Below, piece by piece: positions 23,775 through 32,426 of a DNA stretch of 41,406 nucleotides. Each line of letters begins with the position of its first letter. Within the stretch, counting starts at the first letter, position 1. A program made the translations under genes and the position numbers. The notes beneath the pieces were generated by a model, which searched no databases, had not been told where the DNA came from, and saw only the letters and a list, made by a program, of their open reading frames with translations. Origin of the DNA: Mogibacterium sp. (lineage in GTDB: Bacteria; Bacillota; Clostridia; Peptostreptococcales; Anaerovoracaceae); assembly GCA_017434025.1 (NCBI GenBank), contig JAFRGC010000078.1, forward strand, positions 1 through 41,406, in the 5' to 3' direction.

Positions 23775-25145
23775 ATGGATTATGATGTGATAATCATCGG
23801 AGCCGGCCCGGGAGGCATATTCGCTTCCTATGAACTGACCGAGAAGAACAGCGATCTCAGGATCGCAGTCTTCGAGACCGGCAATGAACTGAGCAAGAGA
23901 AAGTGCCCGATCGACGGCGTTAAGATCAAGACCTGCATCGGATGCAAGAACTGTTCGATCATGAGCGGATTCGGCGGCGCGGGAGCCTTCTCGGACGGCA
24001 AATACAATATAACGAACGATTTTGGCGGTACACTGTACGAGTACATCGGCAAGGACAAGGCGATCAGCCTGATGCAGTATGTCGACAAGATCAATCTCGC
24101 GAACGGCGGTGAAGGCACCAAGCTGTACTCCACCGCGAATACCACGCTCAAGAAAGTCTGCATGCAGAACAAGCTCCAGCTCCTGGATGCCAGCGTCAGA
24201 CATCTCGGCACCGACATCAACTATGTGGTCCTCGAGAACCTGTACGCCAAACTCAAGGACCGTGTGGAATTCAAATTCCTCACCCCTGTCGAGCACATCG
24301 ATGTCCTCGAAGATGGCTACAAGGTGATCACCGCCGGCGGTGAGTACACATGCTCCAAGTGCATCGTGTCCGTCGGCCGCAGTGGCAGCAAGTGGATCGA
24401 GCAGGTATGTGCCGAACTGGACATCCCGACAGAGTCCAACCGTGTGGATCTCGGTGTCAGAGTCGAACTGCCGGCAGAGCTTTTCTCACATCTGACCGAT
24501 GAGCTCTACGAGAGCAAGATCGTTTACAGGACTGAGAAGTTCGAGGACAAAGTCCGCACGTTCTGCATGAACCCACGCGGCAGTGTCGTCAACGAGAACA
24601 CCAACGGCATCGTGACAGTCAACGGCCACAGCTACGAGGATCCGGCAAAGCAGACGGAGAACACCAACTTCGCCCTGCTGGTATCCAAACACTTCTCTGA
24701 GCCGTTCAAAGACAGCAACGGCTACGGCGAGAGCATCGCGCGCCTGTCGAACATGCTCGGCGGAGGTGTTATCGTGCAGAGGTTTGGTGACCTGATCAGA
24801 GGCCGCAGGACCAACCACAAGAGGCTGGCGAACAGCTTCGTAAGACCGACGCTCCAGGCAGAGCCTGGCGATCTCAGTCTCGTCCTGCCAAAACGTATTC
24901 TCGACGGAATCATCGAGATGATCTACGCTCTCGACAAGATCGCCCCGGGAACCGCCAATGACGACACGCTCCTCTACGGAGTCGAAGTCAAGTTCTACAA
25001 CATGGAAGTCAAGCTGAATGAGCGGCTGGAGACCAGATATCCTGGCCTCTACATGATCGGTGACGGAAGCGGCGTAACGCACTCGCTGTCACACGCGTCC
25101 GCAAGCGGCGTATTCGTGGCAAGAGATATCCTCGGCGTGCAGTAA
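23775..25145 (+). CDS. FAD-dependent dehydrogenase (COG2509-like)
   Basis: A 456-residue flavoprotein. The N-terminal Rossmann motif is DVIIIGAGPGGIFASYEL, followed by the family-specific cysteine segment GVKIKTCIGCKNCSIMSGFG and the loop GAGAFSDGKYNI. The C-terminal FAD-binding segment reads GLYMIGDGSGVTHSLSHA. Members of this family are predicted NAD(P)/FAD dehydrogenases of unknown substrate, and the CxGCxxC cysteines suggest a redox or metal site. GGAGG precedes the ATG, and a GTGGTC-N5-GACCAC hairpin lies just upstream (23741-23757). It stands alone on the plus strand with its own terminator. Codon use is noticeably C-rich (AAC, GTC), suggesting high expression. Confidence 0.8.
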   Translation: MDYDVIIIGAGPGGIFASYELTEKNSDLRIAVFETGNELSKRKCPIDGVKIKTCIGCKNCSIMSGFGGAGAFSDGKYNITNDFGGTLYEYIGKDKAISLMQYVDKINLANGGEGTKLYSTANTTLKKVCMQNKLQLLDASVRHLGTDINYVVLENLYAKLKDRVEFKFLTPVEHIDVLEDGYKVITAGGEYTCSKCIVSVGRSGSKWIEQVCAELDIPTESNRVDLGVRVELPAELFSHLTDELYESKIVYRTEKFEDKVRTFCMNPRGSVVNENTNGIVTVNGHSYEDPAKQTENTNFALLVSKHFSEPFKDSNGYGESIARLSNMLGGGVIVQRFGDLIRGRRTNHKRLANSFVRPTLQAEPGDLSLVLPKRILDGIIEMIYALDKIAPGTANDDTLLYGVEVKFYNMEVKLNERLETRYPGLYMIGDGSGVTHSLSHASASGVFVARDILGVQ

Positions 25146-25165
25146 ACCGCAAATTTGTGACAATC

Positions 25166-25207
25166 AAAAACTTCGCTTATGGTCCTGATACTGTAAGCGA
25201 AGTTTTT
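25166..25207. terminator. Bidirectional terminator
   Basis: A fourteen-base-pair perfect stem (AAAAACTTCGCTTA at 25166-25179, TAAGCGAAGTTTTT at 25194-25207) with A and T tracts built into its ends. It serves the plus-strand FAD dehydrogenase and the converging EamA gene. Confidence 0.9.
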
Positions 25208-25216
25208 CTATTACTC

Positions 25217-26110
25217 TTATTCTCTCTGCCCTATGATCGTTGCTGCCAGTATGATCGCACTGCCCGCAAGCTCCCTCACAGACATCATCTCGTGGAGGAT
25301 CAATGCGCCGAAGATCGCCGCGAACACCGCCTCCAGGCTCATGATGAGAGCGGCCGTGGAAGAATCAGTATATTTCTGCCCGACAATCTGGAGCGTATAG
25401 CCTCCCGCTGTCGGGACGAATGTCTGATAGAGCAGGATCGGTATGCCCGCAAGCACACCCGCAAGCGCCGGACCTTCCATGATCATTGCGATCACCAGGC
25501 CAAGTGCACCGCAGAACAGGAACTGAAGGCATGAGATCAGGAGCGGATTATCACGGTCTACATAATAGTTGACTGCTACGATCTGTGCAGCGAATCCTGC
25601 AGCGCTGATCAGCGTCATCCAGTCTCCCTGCGTCGCTCCGCCAAGACCGCCCTGCAGGCTCATGACGGCGAAACCCACCATTGCCATAATGATGCAGAGC
25701 ACTGCTCTGAGACGCACCTTCTGTCCCAGCATTACGCTGAAGAACGGCACCAGCACGATATAGACTGCTGAGATAAACCCGGATTTCCCGGCGCTGACTG
25801 TCAGCAGGCCGATCTGCTGTGTCGCAGTCCCGATCAGCATGAACAAACCGCAGAGAACGCCTGCCTTCAGGAGGCGGCTCTTCCTCAGCGCAATCTCTTC
25901 CGCCGTGCTGCGCGCGGGATCAAGATAGCCGCTCGAGGCAAGTCCGCGCAGCGCAAGCGGGCTGAGCACTACAGCCGCCATCAGCTGCCGCACTGCATTG
26001 AAAGTCATCGGCGGCATCACTTCGTTGCCAAGCTTCTGTGATATGAATCCTGTTCCCCACAGGATCGCTGTGAGGAGCAGCGCTAAATTACCTTTCGTTC
26101 TATCGGTCAT
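25217..26110 (-). CDS. EamA/DMT-family transporter
   Basis: A 297-residue membrane protein with ten predicted helices in two EamA repeats, the drug/metabolite transporter arrangement. The first repeat begins LALLLTAILWGTGFISQKLG. The second has LLYQTFVPTAGGYTLQIVGQ, then SSTAALIMSLEAVFAAIFGA with the conserved proximal-end motif and a C-terminal LAGSAIILAATIIGQRE. It probably exports amino acids or small metabolites; the substrate cannot be read. It lies 9 bases after the CPBP protease gene, likely in one transcript. Confidence 0.85.
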   Translation of the reverse strand: MTDRTKGNLALLLTAILWGTGFISQKLGNEVMPPMTFNAVRQLMAAVVLSPLALRGLASSGYLDPARSTAEEIALRKSRLLKAGVLCGLFMLIGTATQQIGLLTVSAGKSGFISAVYIVLVPFFSVMLGQKVRLRAVLCIIMAMVGFAVMSLQGGLGGATQGDWMTLISAAGFAAQIVAVNYYVDRDNPLLISCLQFLFCGALGLVIAMIMEGPALAGVLAGIPILLYQTFVPTAGGYTLQIVGQKYTDSSTAALIMSLEAVFAAIFGALILHEMMSVRELAGSAIILAATIIGQRE

Positions 26111-26119
26111 GAATTATCT

Positions 26120-27133
26120 TCAGATCTCCACTATCTCCCTGTCCGGGGTCTCCGGCTGAGCGGCATACGTCAGAGCCGCTCTCTTCTCGTGGCTCATTGT
26201 GAGTTCCGCGAGGCGTCCGTTTCTCTTCGCGAGGACGAGTACAGCGATGCCGAGTGCCGCATCGACCACCAGCGCCGGAACGGCAGCTTCCACGCCAAAT
26301 CCAAAATCATAGATCAGATTGCTGATACCATTCGACGCGCCGAGGTGGAACACAGACATCTCTGACACCAGACCGCTGTTCGGAAGTCCGAAGAGGAAGT
26401 TCTGCGTGAAGTTCCACATCGTGTGGATGCCCATGGCGCACCAGATACTGCCGGTATACCAGCGGACCAGTGAGTAAGACAGGCCACAGACGACGATTCC
26501 TACGATAGCCATCACACTAACACCCGGATTCCCGCAGTGCAGCAAGCCGAAGAACACGCCGTTCACGACGACCGATACCCACAGAGGATAGTGGATATTG
26601 ATCCTCTCGTACATGAAGCCTCTGCACCAGAGTTCTTCTGAGGTGCTCTGAATGCATACCGAAACGAGCGCAAACAGCAGCACCGGGAGCTGCGATACAG
26701 AGAAATCAAAATACAGCTTGATGTCTCCATGGACGATCGCGCACAGGATGCATGTGAAGTTGGTGACGAAGCCGAGCAGAATGCCGATCAGAAACATTTT
26801 GGCAGTATTGTTGTTTGACGCAACGTAATTGTCCTCGACCACCCTGATCTTGTAGTTCTGTCCACTGCCTGCCGGTCCGAATGACCTCAATATGAAATGG
26901 TTCTTCCTGACGATCAGCAGGATCAGCAGCAGAGTCAGCAACGCTCCGAGCACTGCTGTATACATGCTGATCACAAAATGCATCGACGGCGACCAGTCCG
27001 CAAGGTTCAGCAGAAGTTTTTCCAGCATTAATTGCCCCAATGATGCCAGGAATACATAGAGCAGGATCGTCAGAGCGACTGTCCAGATGATACTGTTGCC
27101 GAAGCGCCAGCGTGTGTTGATTGTCTTCTCCAT
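26120..27133 (-). CDS. CPBP-family intramembrane metalloprotease (long form)
   Basis: A 337-residue membrane protein of the CPBP family with about eight to nine membrane segments. Motif 1 is TSEELWCRGFMYERI (EExxxR), motif 2 FFGLLHCGNPGVS and motif 3 HTMWNFTQNF. These supply the glutamates and histidines of the presumed metal site. It has an extra N-terminal pair of helices and a C-terminal cytoplasmic tail beyond the core family. The ATG at 27133 follows a GAGG site. It is followed at 9 bases by the EamA transporter. Confidence 0.85.
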   Translation of the reverse strand: MEKTINTRWRFGNSIIWTVALTILLYVFLASLGQLMLEKLLLNLADWSPSMHFVISMYTAVLGALLTLLLILLIVRKNHFILRSFGPAGSGQNYKIRVVEDNYVASNNNTAKMFLIGILLGFVTNFTCILCAIVHGDIKLYFDFSVSQLPVLLFALVSVCIQSTSEELWCRGFMYERINIHYPLWVSVVVNGVFFGLLHCGNPGVSVMAIVGIVVCGLSYSLVRWYTGSIWCAMGIHTMWNFTQNFLFGLPNSGLVSEMSVFHLGASNGISNLIYDFGFGVEAAVPALVVDAALGIAVLVLAKRNGRLAELTMSHEKRAALTYAAQPETPDREIVEI

Positions 27134-27243
27134 TCTTTCTACCTCTACGCCAGTCCAAAATTTTTACCTTTCAATAATACGGCAGAGCGTTCCGGTCTTT
27201 CAAGAGAAATCGCGTTTTTGATGGCTTTTCGCATCTTTTTTGC

Positions 27244-27272
27244 TTGACTTGAGAACTCCGCGAGAATATACT
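27244..27272 (+). promoter_or_regulatory. Strong sigma-A promoter of rplM-rpsI
   Basis: TTGACT (27244-27249) and TATACT (27267-27272) are separated by exactly 17 bases. The predicted transcript starts near 27279, leaving a leader of about 150 bases before rplM. Confidence 0.85.
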
Positions 27273-27279
27273 AATTAAG

Positions 27280-27431
27280 CCTGTGCGCAAGGCACGGGAG
27301 CTGAGGCAGGCCACAGGCCGGAGCCGAGGCACTAATAATTAATTACTAGTCATGTCGAAACAGTATTCGTACCGAGTAGGCGGACCGAACCAGTTCGCGG
27401 AGCGAACGCAGTAGGTAGAAAGGAAAGAGAA
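27280..27431 (+). promoter_or_regulatory. Structured rplM mRNA leader
   Basis: The leader starts with a hairpin, CCTGTGC-loop-GCACGGG (27280-27298). It then has GGAGCTGAGGC and its near copy GGAGCCGAGGC (27297 and 27320), a GGCC-ACA-GGCC hairpin between them, and GTTCGC-GGA-GCGAAC (27393-27407). An AAAGGAAAG ribosome site ends it. L13 or S9 feedback binding is possible, since L13 leaders are known in some Firmicutes, but similarity to them was not checked. Confidence 0.5.
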
Positions 27432-27860
27432 ATGAAGTCTTACATCGCTAAGCCATCCGATATCGACCGTAAGTGGTACGTTATCGATGCAGAAGGCAAG
27501 ACTCTCGGTAAGCTCGCAGTTGAAGCAGCTATGATCCTGAGAGGCAAGAAGAAGCCGACTTACACACCACACATCGACACTGGTGATTATGTCATCGTTG
27601 TCAATGCTGAGAAGGTAGCAGTAACAGGCAAGAAGGAAACCGATAAGGTCTACAAGAGACACAGCGGTTATCCGGGCGGACTCAAGGAGACCACCCTCGG
27701 ACAGATGAGAGCAGCTAAGCCGGAAGAGGTCATCATCCACGCAGTAAGAGGCATGATGCCGAAGGGCAAGCTCGGACGTCAGATGTTCAAGAAGCTTAAG
27801 GTTTACGCAGGCCCTGAGCACCCACACACAGCTCAGAAGCCGGAAGTATGGAATTTCTAG
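27432..27860 (+). CDS. rplM: 50S ribosomal protein L13
   Basis: A 142-residue ribosomal protein of the large subunit. It starts [20 protein letters not shown] and keeps the family signatures [20 protein letters not shown] and [14 protein letters not shown], full length. It is cotranscribed with rpsI 17 bases downstream, the near-universal L13-S9 pair, from the strong promoter at 27244. Codon use is strongly biased, as in highly expressed genes. Confidence 0.98.
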   Translation: MKSYIAKPSDIDRKWYVIDAEGKTLGKLAVEAAMILRGKKKPTYTPHIDTGDYVIVVNAEKVAVTGKKETDKVYKRHSGYPGGLKETTLGQMRAAKPEEVIIHAVRGMMPKGKLGRQMFKKLKVYAGPEHPHTAQKPEVWNF

Positions 27861-27877
27861 GAAAGGAGGAATAAGAA

Positions 27878-28276
27878 ATGGCAAAGACTATGTATCAGGC
27901 AACAGGCAGAAGAAAGTCATCCGTAGCCAGAGTAAGACTTCTCCCGGGTGCTGGAAATATCATCATCAACAAGAGAGACATCGACACATACTTTGGCGAG
28001 AAGGATATCGTCAAGAACGAAGTCAAGAGACCTCTCGAGCTGACAGGAACCATGGGCAGCTACGATGTTATCGCTACTGTTAACGGCGGCGGATTCACAG
28101 GTCAGGCAGGCGCACTCAGACACGGTATCGCAAGAGCACTGTGCGAAGTTGACGCTGAGGCTTACAGACCAATGCTCAAGGCAGCTGGCTTCCTGACAAG
28201 AGACCCACGTATGAAAGAGCGTAAGAAGCCAGGTCTCAAGAAAGCTAGAAGAGCAAGCCAGTTCAGCAAGCGTTAA
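27878..28276 (+). CDS. rpsI: 30S ribosomal protein S9
   Basis: A 132-residue ribosomal protein of the small subunit. It has the family segments [34 protein letters not shown] and the basic C-terminal tail [12 protein letters not shown], whose last arginine reaches the P-site tRNA. AAAGGAGG precedes its ATG. A canonical terminator follows 44 bases after the stop. Confidence 0.98.
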   Translation: MAKTMYQATGRRKSSVARVRLLPGAGNIIINKRDIDTYFGEKDIVKNEVKRPLELTGTMGSYDVIATVNGGGFTGQAGALRHGIARALCEVDAEAYRPMLKAAGFLTRDPRMKERKKPGLKKARRASQFSKR

Positions 28277-28320
28277 TCGCAGCGGAACGACTGCTCGGGA
28301 CATTACGAGCCAACCACAGA

Positions 28321-28345
28321 AGGAGTTCGCAAGAACTCCTTTTTG
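28321..28345 (+). terminator. rpsI terminator
   Basis: AGGAGTTC, a GCAA tetraloop and GAACTCCT form a perfect eight-base-pair stem followed by a T run. Confidence 0.92.
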
Positions 28346-28429
28346 CATGCCCGTAATACTTCTGTTACTCCTCTGCGGATTGTTATATACTAATTTGGTG
28401 GACACTAATGATTTGACAGAGAGGTTCTT

Positions 28430-29101
28430 ATGACCAGAATATGCATCTTTGATCTTGACGGTACACTGGCTAGGACGCAGGAGTCTATCGCCAGACCTGT
28501 GAATATGACTTTGAAACTCTACGGTTTGCCGGAACAGCCGGTAGAAGCGTTCAATTATTTTGCCGGGGACGGCATCAGAAATGCTCTCAAGCGCGCGCTG
28601 ATCGCTGCCGGTGACACGGAGGCTTCGCACCTTGAGGAGGGACTGCCGCTGTGCCGCAGCTGGATGCAGGAGGATCCATGTTATCATGTGGAGCCTTATG
28701 AGCACATGGTCTGGGCGCTTGAAGAGCTCAAGAAGCATGATATCAAGATCACCGTTCTGTCCAACAAGCCGCACGAGAGCGCTATCAGTGTCGTGGAAAC
28801 GATCTTCGGGAAAGGTTTCTTTGATCACATCCAGGGCCAGACGGATCTGGTACCGATCAAGCCGGACCCGACGGGTGTGTTTGAGATACTGAAAGAATTC
28901 AATGTTGAGAGAGAAGAGTGCCTGTATTTCGGCGATACGAACACCGACATGCTGACCGGTCACAACGCCGGAGTCACTGCAGTCGGCGTGACATGGGGAT
29001 TCAGGCCGAGGTCAGAGCTTGAAGAGTTCAAGGCTGACATCATCATCGACAGTCCACTGGAGATACCGGGACTGGCAGGCATTGAAAAAGGCCTCAGCTG
29101 A
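28430..29101 (+). CDS. HAD-family phosphatase, phosphoglycolate-phosphatase-like
   Basis: A 223-residue haloacid dehalogenase-type phosphatase. Motif I is IFDLDGTLARTQESI (nucleophile Asp and acid Asp), motif II TVLSNKP, and motif III/IV FGDTNTDMLTGHNAG with its conserved acid pair. A four-helix cap lies between motifs I and II. Such proteins remove phosphate from small metabolites such as 2-phosphoglycolate or flavin and sugar phosphates. The role is not decided by context, as it is a single gene after rpsI. Its last codons and stop lie inside a palindromic terminator shared with the converging gene. Confidence 0.88.
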   Translation: MTRICIFDLDGTLARTQESIARPVNMTLKLYGLPEQPVEAFNYFAGDGIRNALKRALIAAGDTEASHLEEGLPLCRSWMQEDPCYHVEPYEHMVWALEELKKHDIKITVLSNKPHESAISVVETIFGKGFFDHIQGQTDLVPIKPDPTGVFEILKEFNVEREECLYFGDTNTDMLTGHNAGVTAVGVTWGFRPRSELEEFKADIIIDSPLEIPGLAGIEKGLS

Positions 29102-29106
29102 GGCCT
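29085..29106 (-). terminator. Terminator overlapping two stop codons
   Basis: AGGCCTC-AGCT-GAGGCCT (29089-29106) is a perfect palindrome. On the minus strand five Ts follow, making it a terminator for the Lin0512-family gene. It covers the stop codons of both converging genes. Confidence 0.75.
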
Positions 29107-29464
29107 ATACGTCTACATATACTGTAAGCACTACGATTGCTATTGTTATCTCTGTCTTAGGCTTGCCGTTCAAAGCGATCCCCTCAGGGTTCGCCCCGCC
29201 GTGATGGACTTCGGCATCGACATTCCACCAGTGGAGATAGTCTGTAACGACCGCAGGGTCCACTTCTTCCGGATGTGGAGCGTAGATATCGGCTTTGATA
29301 TACGCCTGCGTCTTGCGGTCAGTGATCTCAAATATCTCAGAGATCCCTGCCATGCAGCAGTGGTGTATCGCGTCCTTGGTTGCTTTCAGCACCGCATTGT
29401 TCTGATCGCCGCCGTGCATATCCACACCCTGTCCGAATTCTATCAACAGTCTCTTCATTGCCAT
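29105..29464 (-). CDS. Lin0512-family conserved protein
   Basis: A 119-residue protein of the Lin0512 family (PF09585-like), of unknown function. The family signatures are visible: LLIEFGQGVDMHGGDQNNAV, the helix KATKDAIHHCCMAGI, and the C-terminal VHHGGANPEGIALNGKPKTE. Histidine and cysteine placement suggests metal binding but this is not established. It follows the Hsp70-like gene by 36 bases on the same strand and ends three bases from the converging phosphatase gene. Confidence 0.85.
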   Translation of the reverse strand: MAMKRLLIEFGQGVDMHGGDQNNAVLKATKDAIHHCCMAGISEIFEITDRKTQAYIKADIYAPHPEEVDPAVVTDYLHWWNVDAEVHHGGANPEGIALNGKPKTEITIAIVVLTVYVDV

Positions 29465-29500
29465 ATTCTTCTACCCCCTTATCTGACGGTCTGTGATCTG

Positions 29501-31414
29501 CTATCCCAGCGGGATCTCTACTACCTCTGCCATCTTGACGAGTGTGTTCTCGATCTGTCCTGAGATCTCCTCTACCATGCGCTTGCTGATCTCTTCATTC
29601 TTCTCTTTCTGCAGACTGTCGTACAGTGCAGCTTTGACGCTCGCGCTGATGCTGTCCTTGCGGGATGCGATCGCGCTCTTCGGTACCAGCGCACGCATCA
29701 TCTTAGGAATATCCCAAGTCAGGATCTTCTCCTGCATTTTATCTTTGCCGAGTATCAGTACGACGACAGATGCTATAATGCCGATCAGGACTCCTTCCGG
29801 CCCTGCCATGAACGGGATGAGATCGATCGCTGCTACCAGGATCGCTACCATCGCTGTAACGATCGAGTCGATCAGCAGGGTCATCTCCTCCAGCGCGAAA
29901 ATATTTCTCGCGTCTACCTTGATATCGATATCCGATACCTGCAGGTAGGATCTGAGGCTGAGCGCCGAGTACGGGATCCTGTGTTTGAGACAGATCGGAA
30001 CGGTATACTCTTCCAGCTCTTCAATCACCGGCTTGAGCCATGAAGTGATCGGGCCGGCAAGGAGCTCACGCGTCTCATCCTTCCTCAGGTAAACCCCGAT
30101 CTCCTGCTGAAGTACTGCATCCGTATCAGCGAGTCTCGTTATCTCGCCTGATCTCCATCTGTCGAAAACAGGCATCGCGACTTCCGTGACGATCGGTTCT
30201 ACGAGTGCATCGACGGCATCCTTGTAGAGCTCCGGTATGTGTCTGCTGACGATATCCTCGATGGTCGAAGATTTGATGAGCTGATCGAGTTCTTCCTTGA
30301 ACTCGCGCAGGTCCTCATCTATCCTGCCGCAGTACGCGAGTCCCCGGGCTACGGAGAATTCCGGATCGGTCGCAGAGATGACGACCGCGTCAGGGAACAC
30401 GCTGCAGCACCAGTCTCTGATCGCCGGCATCTTGCTGACTCCTCCTGTCAGGAAGATGAGTTCCGGCTGTGCCCCTGAGATATTCTCCTTGACATCCTTG
30501 AGCGACGCGAGGAATACTTCCTTCCAGGAACGTCCTCCGAGTTTGCTGATCTTCTTGCTGACGAGCTTGTCCGCAATGGCACTGTTCATCCTGAGTGTCA
30601 GTCGGACCGGACGGTCGTAGTGCAGCACGATGCTCTCTTTGCATTCATTGAGGCTCCAGTACTCTTCATCAGAGTAGTATTTCTCTTTGAGTCTGCGCGC
30701 CGCGAATTCCGCGTATGTACGCCATGGCTCGCTGGCATCGAAGACCGCCCGAATCTTCTTGCGAGCGAGGCCGGACGCCTCGACTGACTCCTCCAGCAGG
30801 ATCTCGTCCATCAGGCCTCCGCCGAGTACGACTTCACCGGCCGTCTGCATTTCGACTTCCTTGCCGCCCATGATGTACGCAAAGTCCGTTGTCGACGAAC
30901 CGATATCCACGACGAGCACCGGTTTGGACAAAATATCTACGCCGATCTGCAGATGCCTGGACTGGCATGCGCTGACCATGGCCGCGCGGGACTCCGAGAT
31001 GATCTTGACCGGCGGGTACCCGGCTCTCTCGAAAATCTCGCGGTAATGTTCTCTCGTGTTCCTGTCCCAGCCTGCCGGGCAGCCTATGTACATGCTGCAG
31101 TCTTCATTCTTGACCAGATCTCCGCTGCCGTAGAGTTCTCCGAGAACTCCTGCGGCGAAGCTCTTGACATCCGACGCGCTGTTGCGGTCAGTCAGGAATC
31201 TGCTCTTGAACCGGAGCTTGCGTCGGATGACATCATCCGCATAACAAGCCTTCTCCCCGATGAGCAGTTCCCCGGAAGCAAGCTGGGCATATGCCGTGAT
31301 AAAACTCTGCACACCTGCTACAGTGAGCATCTCCGGCACTACCTGATCTTCTTTGTGCAGCCTGGCTATTGCGCTTTCGGCATCACCCAGGTCGAATCCG
31401 AAAAAGCGGTCCAT
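29501..31414 (-). CDS. Membrane-anchored Hsp70-like ATPase
   Basis: A 637-residue protein whose first 370 residues are an actin/Hsp70-fold ATPase. Phosphate-1 is FFGFDLGDAES (residues 4-13), phosphate-2 VVDIGSSTTDFAYI (near 169-181), and the adenosine motif LIFLTGGVSKMPAIRDW (near 335-350). The usual Hsp70 substrate-binding beta domain is absent. Residues 370-520 are helical, and two adjacent hydrophobic helices follow near 535-575 (IVTAMVAILVAAIDLIPFMA, VLIGIIASVVVLILG), then a charged tail. It therefore looks like a chaperone-type ATPase tied to the membrane. The preceding gene, one base away, encodes a membrane protein that is its likely partner. The role is unknown. Confidence 0.8.
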   Translation of the reverse strand: MDRFFGFDLGDAESAIARLHKEDQVVPEMLTVAGVQSFITAYAQLASGELLIGEKACYADDVIRRKLRFKSRFLTDRNSASDVKSFAAGVLGELYGSGDLVKNEDCSMYIGCPAGWDRNTREHYREIFERAGYPPVKIISESRAAMVSACQSRHLQIGVDILSKPVLVVDIGSSTTDFAYIMGGKEVEMQTAGEVVLGGGLMDEILLEESVEASGLARKKIRAVFDASEPWRTYAEFAARRLKEKYYSDEEYWSLNECKESIVLHYDRPVRLTLRMNSAIADKLVSKKISKLGGRSWKEVFLASLKDVKENISGAQPELIFLTGGVSKMPAIRDWCCSVFPDAVVISATDPEFSVARGLAYCGRIDEDLREFKEELDQLIKSSTIEDIVSRHIPELYKDAVDALVEPIVTEVAMPVFDRWRSGEITRLADTDAVLQQEIGVYLRKDETRELLAGPITSWLKPVIEELEEYTVPICLKHRIPYSALSLRSYLQVSDIDIKVDARNIFALEEMTLLIDSIVTAMVAILVAAIDLIPFMAGPEGVLIGIIASVVVLILGKDKMQEKILTWDIPKMMRALVPKSAIASRKDSISASVKAALYDSLQKEKNEEISKRMVEEISGQIENTLVKMAEVVEIPLG

Positions 31415-31415
31415 A

Positions 31416-32306
31416 TCATTTCCCCTTCGATGCGAGACCTTTCTTGAGCAGTGCTCCGTCAGCGATCAGTGCCGGCCGTATCGTGCCGCCCTGCACTCCC
31501 GGCATCAGGTCAAAGTACTGTTTGGTCTCTTCACTGTAATCTACTGCTTCTATCTGCTGTCTGTGCAGATAGTATTTGATATCATCGATCTTCTCGAGTG
31601 CGTATTCCGGATCTCCGCTGTAGGATGCGGCGAGCAGATCCGAGAAAAGCTCGATCTCCGGCGTAGTTGCCGGCCTGCCGTCTATATTGCCCGCCTGCTC
31701 ACGGCTGTTCCAGCGCTCCATCGCGCTGACTTCATCGAGGCTCTGGTCAACGGACAGGATCGCAGCCCTGTAGGCGCGGTAGACCTTGGCGGGATCGACG
31801 CTGATCTCCACATGCTGCTCTCTGGAAGACTTTTCTTTCGGTTTGCCGTACAGAACGCCGGATGCGAAAAGCACGATCGCGCCGGAAAGCGCTGAAGACC
31901 CGCGGGTCAGCAGCTCGGTCCTCAGCTCATCGCCCGAAGTGTTAGCCATCAGATACAGGATGAGCGGCACAACACCGAATGCGATCAGCGCTATTCCAAG
32001 GATCATGAGAATGATCGGAAGGATAGCCACCTTGCTCTTGACCTCGGTCTCTTTGCCGTCAGCGCCTCTCTCCCAGATCTTGGTCCTGCCGGTGGAATCG
32101 ATCAGCGGCAAAGCAAGGCGAACGGCCTGCATCAGATGTGCCGCCGCGTCTCTCTCCCGCTCGCCTGAGCATTGCTCGTTGTAGCGGATCAGGAGCTTGT
32201 CGGTCTCATTCTCCAGCATTCTGATCGCCTTCTCGGCGGTCTTGGCATCGGCGAGTTCCGTAAGGAGACGGTCTTTGTCTTTCTCTAGTAATTCTGTCAT
32301 TTTCAT
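31416..32306 (-). CDS. Membrane protein partner of the Hsp70-like ATPase
   Basis: A 296-residue protein of no recognised family. Residues 1-75 form a charged coiled-coil-like helix (TELLEKDKDRLLTELADAKT). Two membrane helices follow near 95-125 (ILPIILMILGIALIAFGVVP) and 137-152 (ALSGAIVLFASGVLYG). The C-terminal 140 residues are a cytoplasmic helical domain, with AYRAAILSVDQSLDEVSAME and DIKYYLHRQQIEAVDYSEET. Its stop is one base from the start of the Hsp70-like gene, so the two are translationally coupled. It might recruit or present clients to the ATPase; this is inference. Confidence 0.65.
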   Translation of the reverse strand: MKMTELLEKDKDRLLTELADAKTAEKAIRMLENETDKLLIRYNEQCSGERERDAAAHLMQAVRLALPLIDSTGRTKIWERGADGKETEVKSKVAILPIILMILGIALIAFGVVPLILYLMANTSGDELRTELLTRGSSALSGAIVLFASGVLYGKPKEKSSREQHVEISVDPAKVYRAYRAAILSVDQSLDEVSAMERWNSREQAGNIDGRPATTPEIELFSDLLAASYSGDPEYALEKIDDIKYYLHRQQIEAVDYSEETKQYFDLMPGVQGGTIRPALIADGALLKKGLASKGK

Positions 32307-32426
32307 AATGATTCAATCCTGCCTGGGGATCTCATTCCCCGGAAATCAATGGTTTCATCCATGCAGCAATTCCATAGTATTTGAAATTATTATACGGTAT
32401 TTCAGGTGATAATAACAGAAGTTGTC

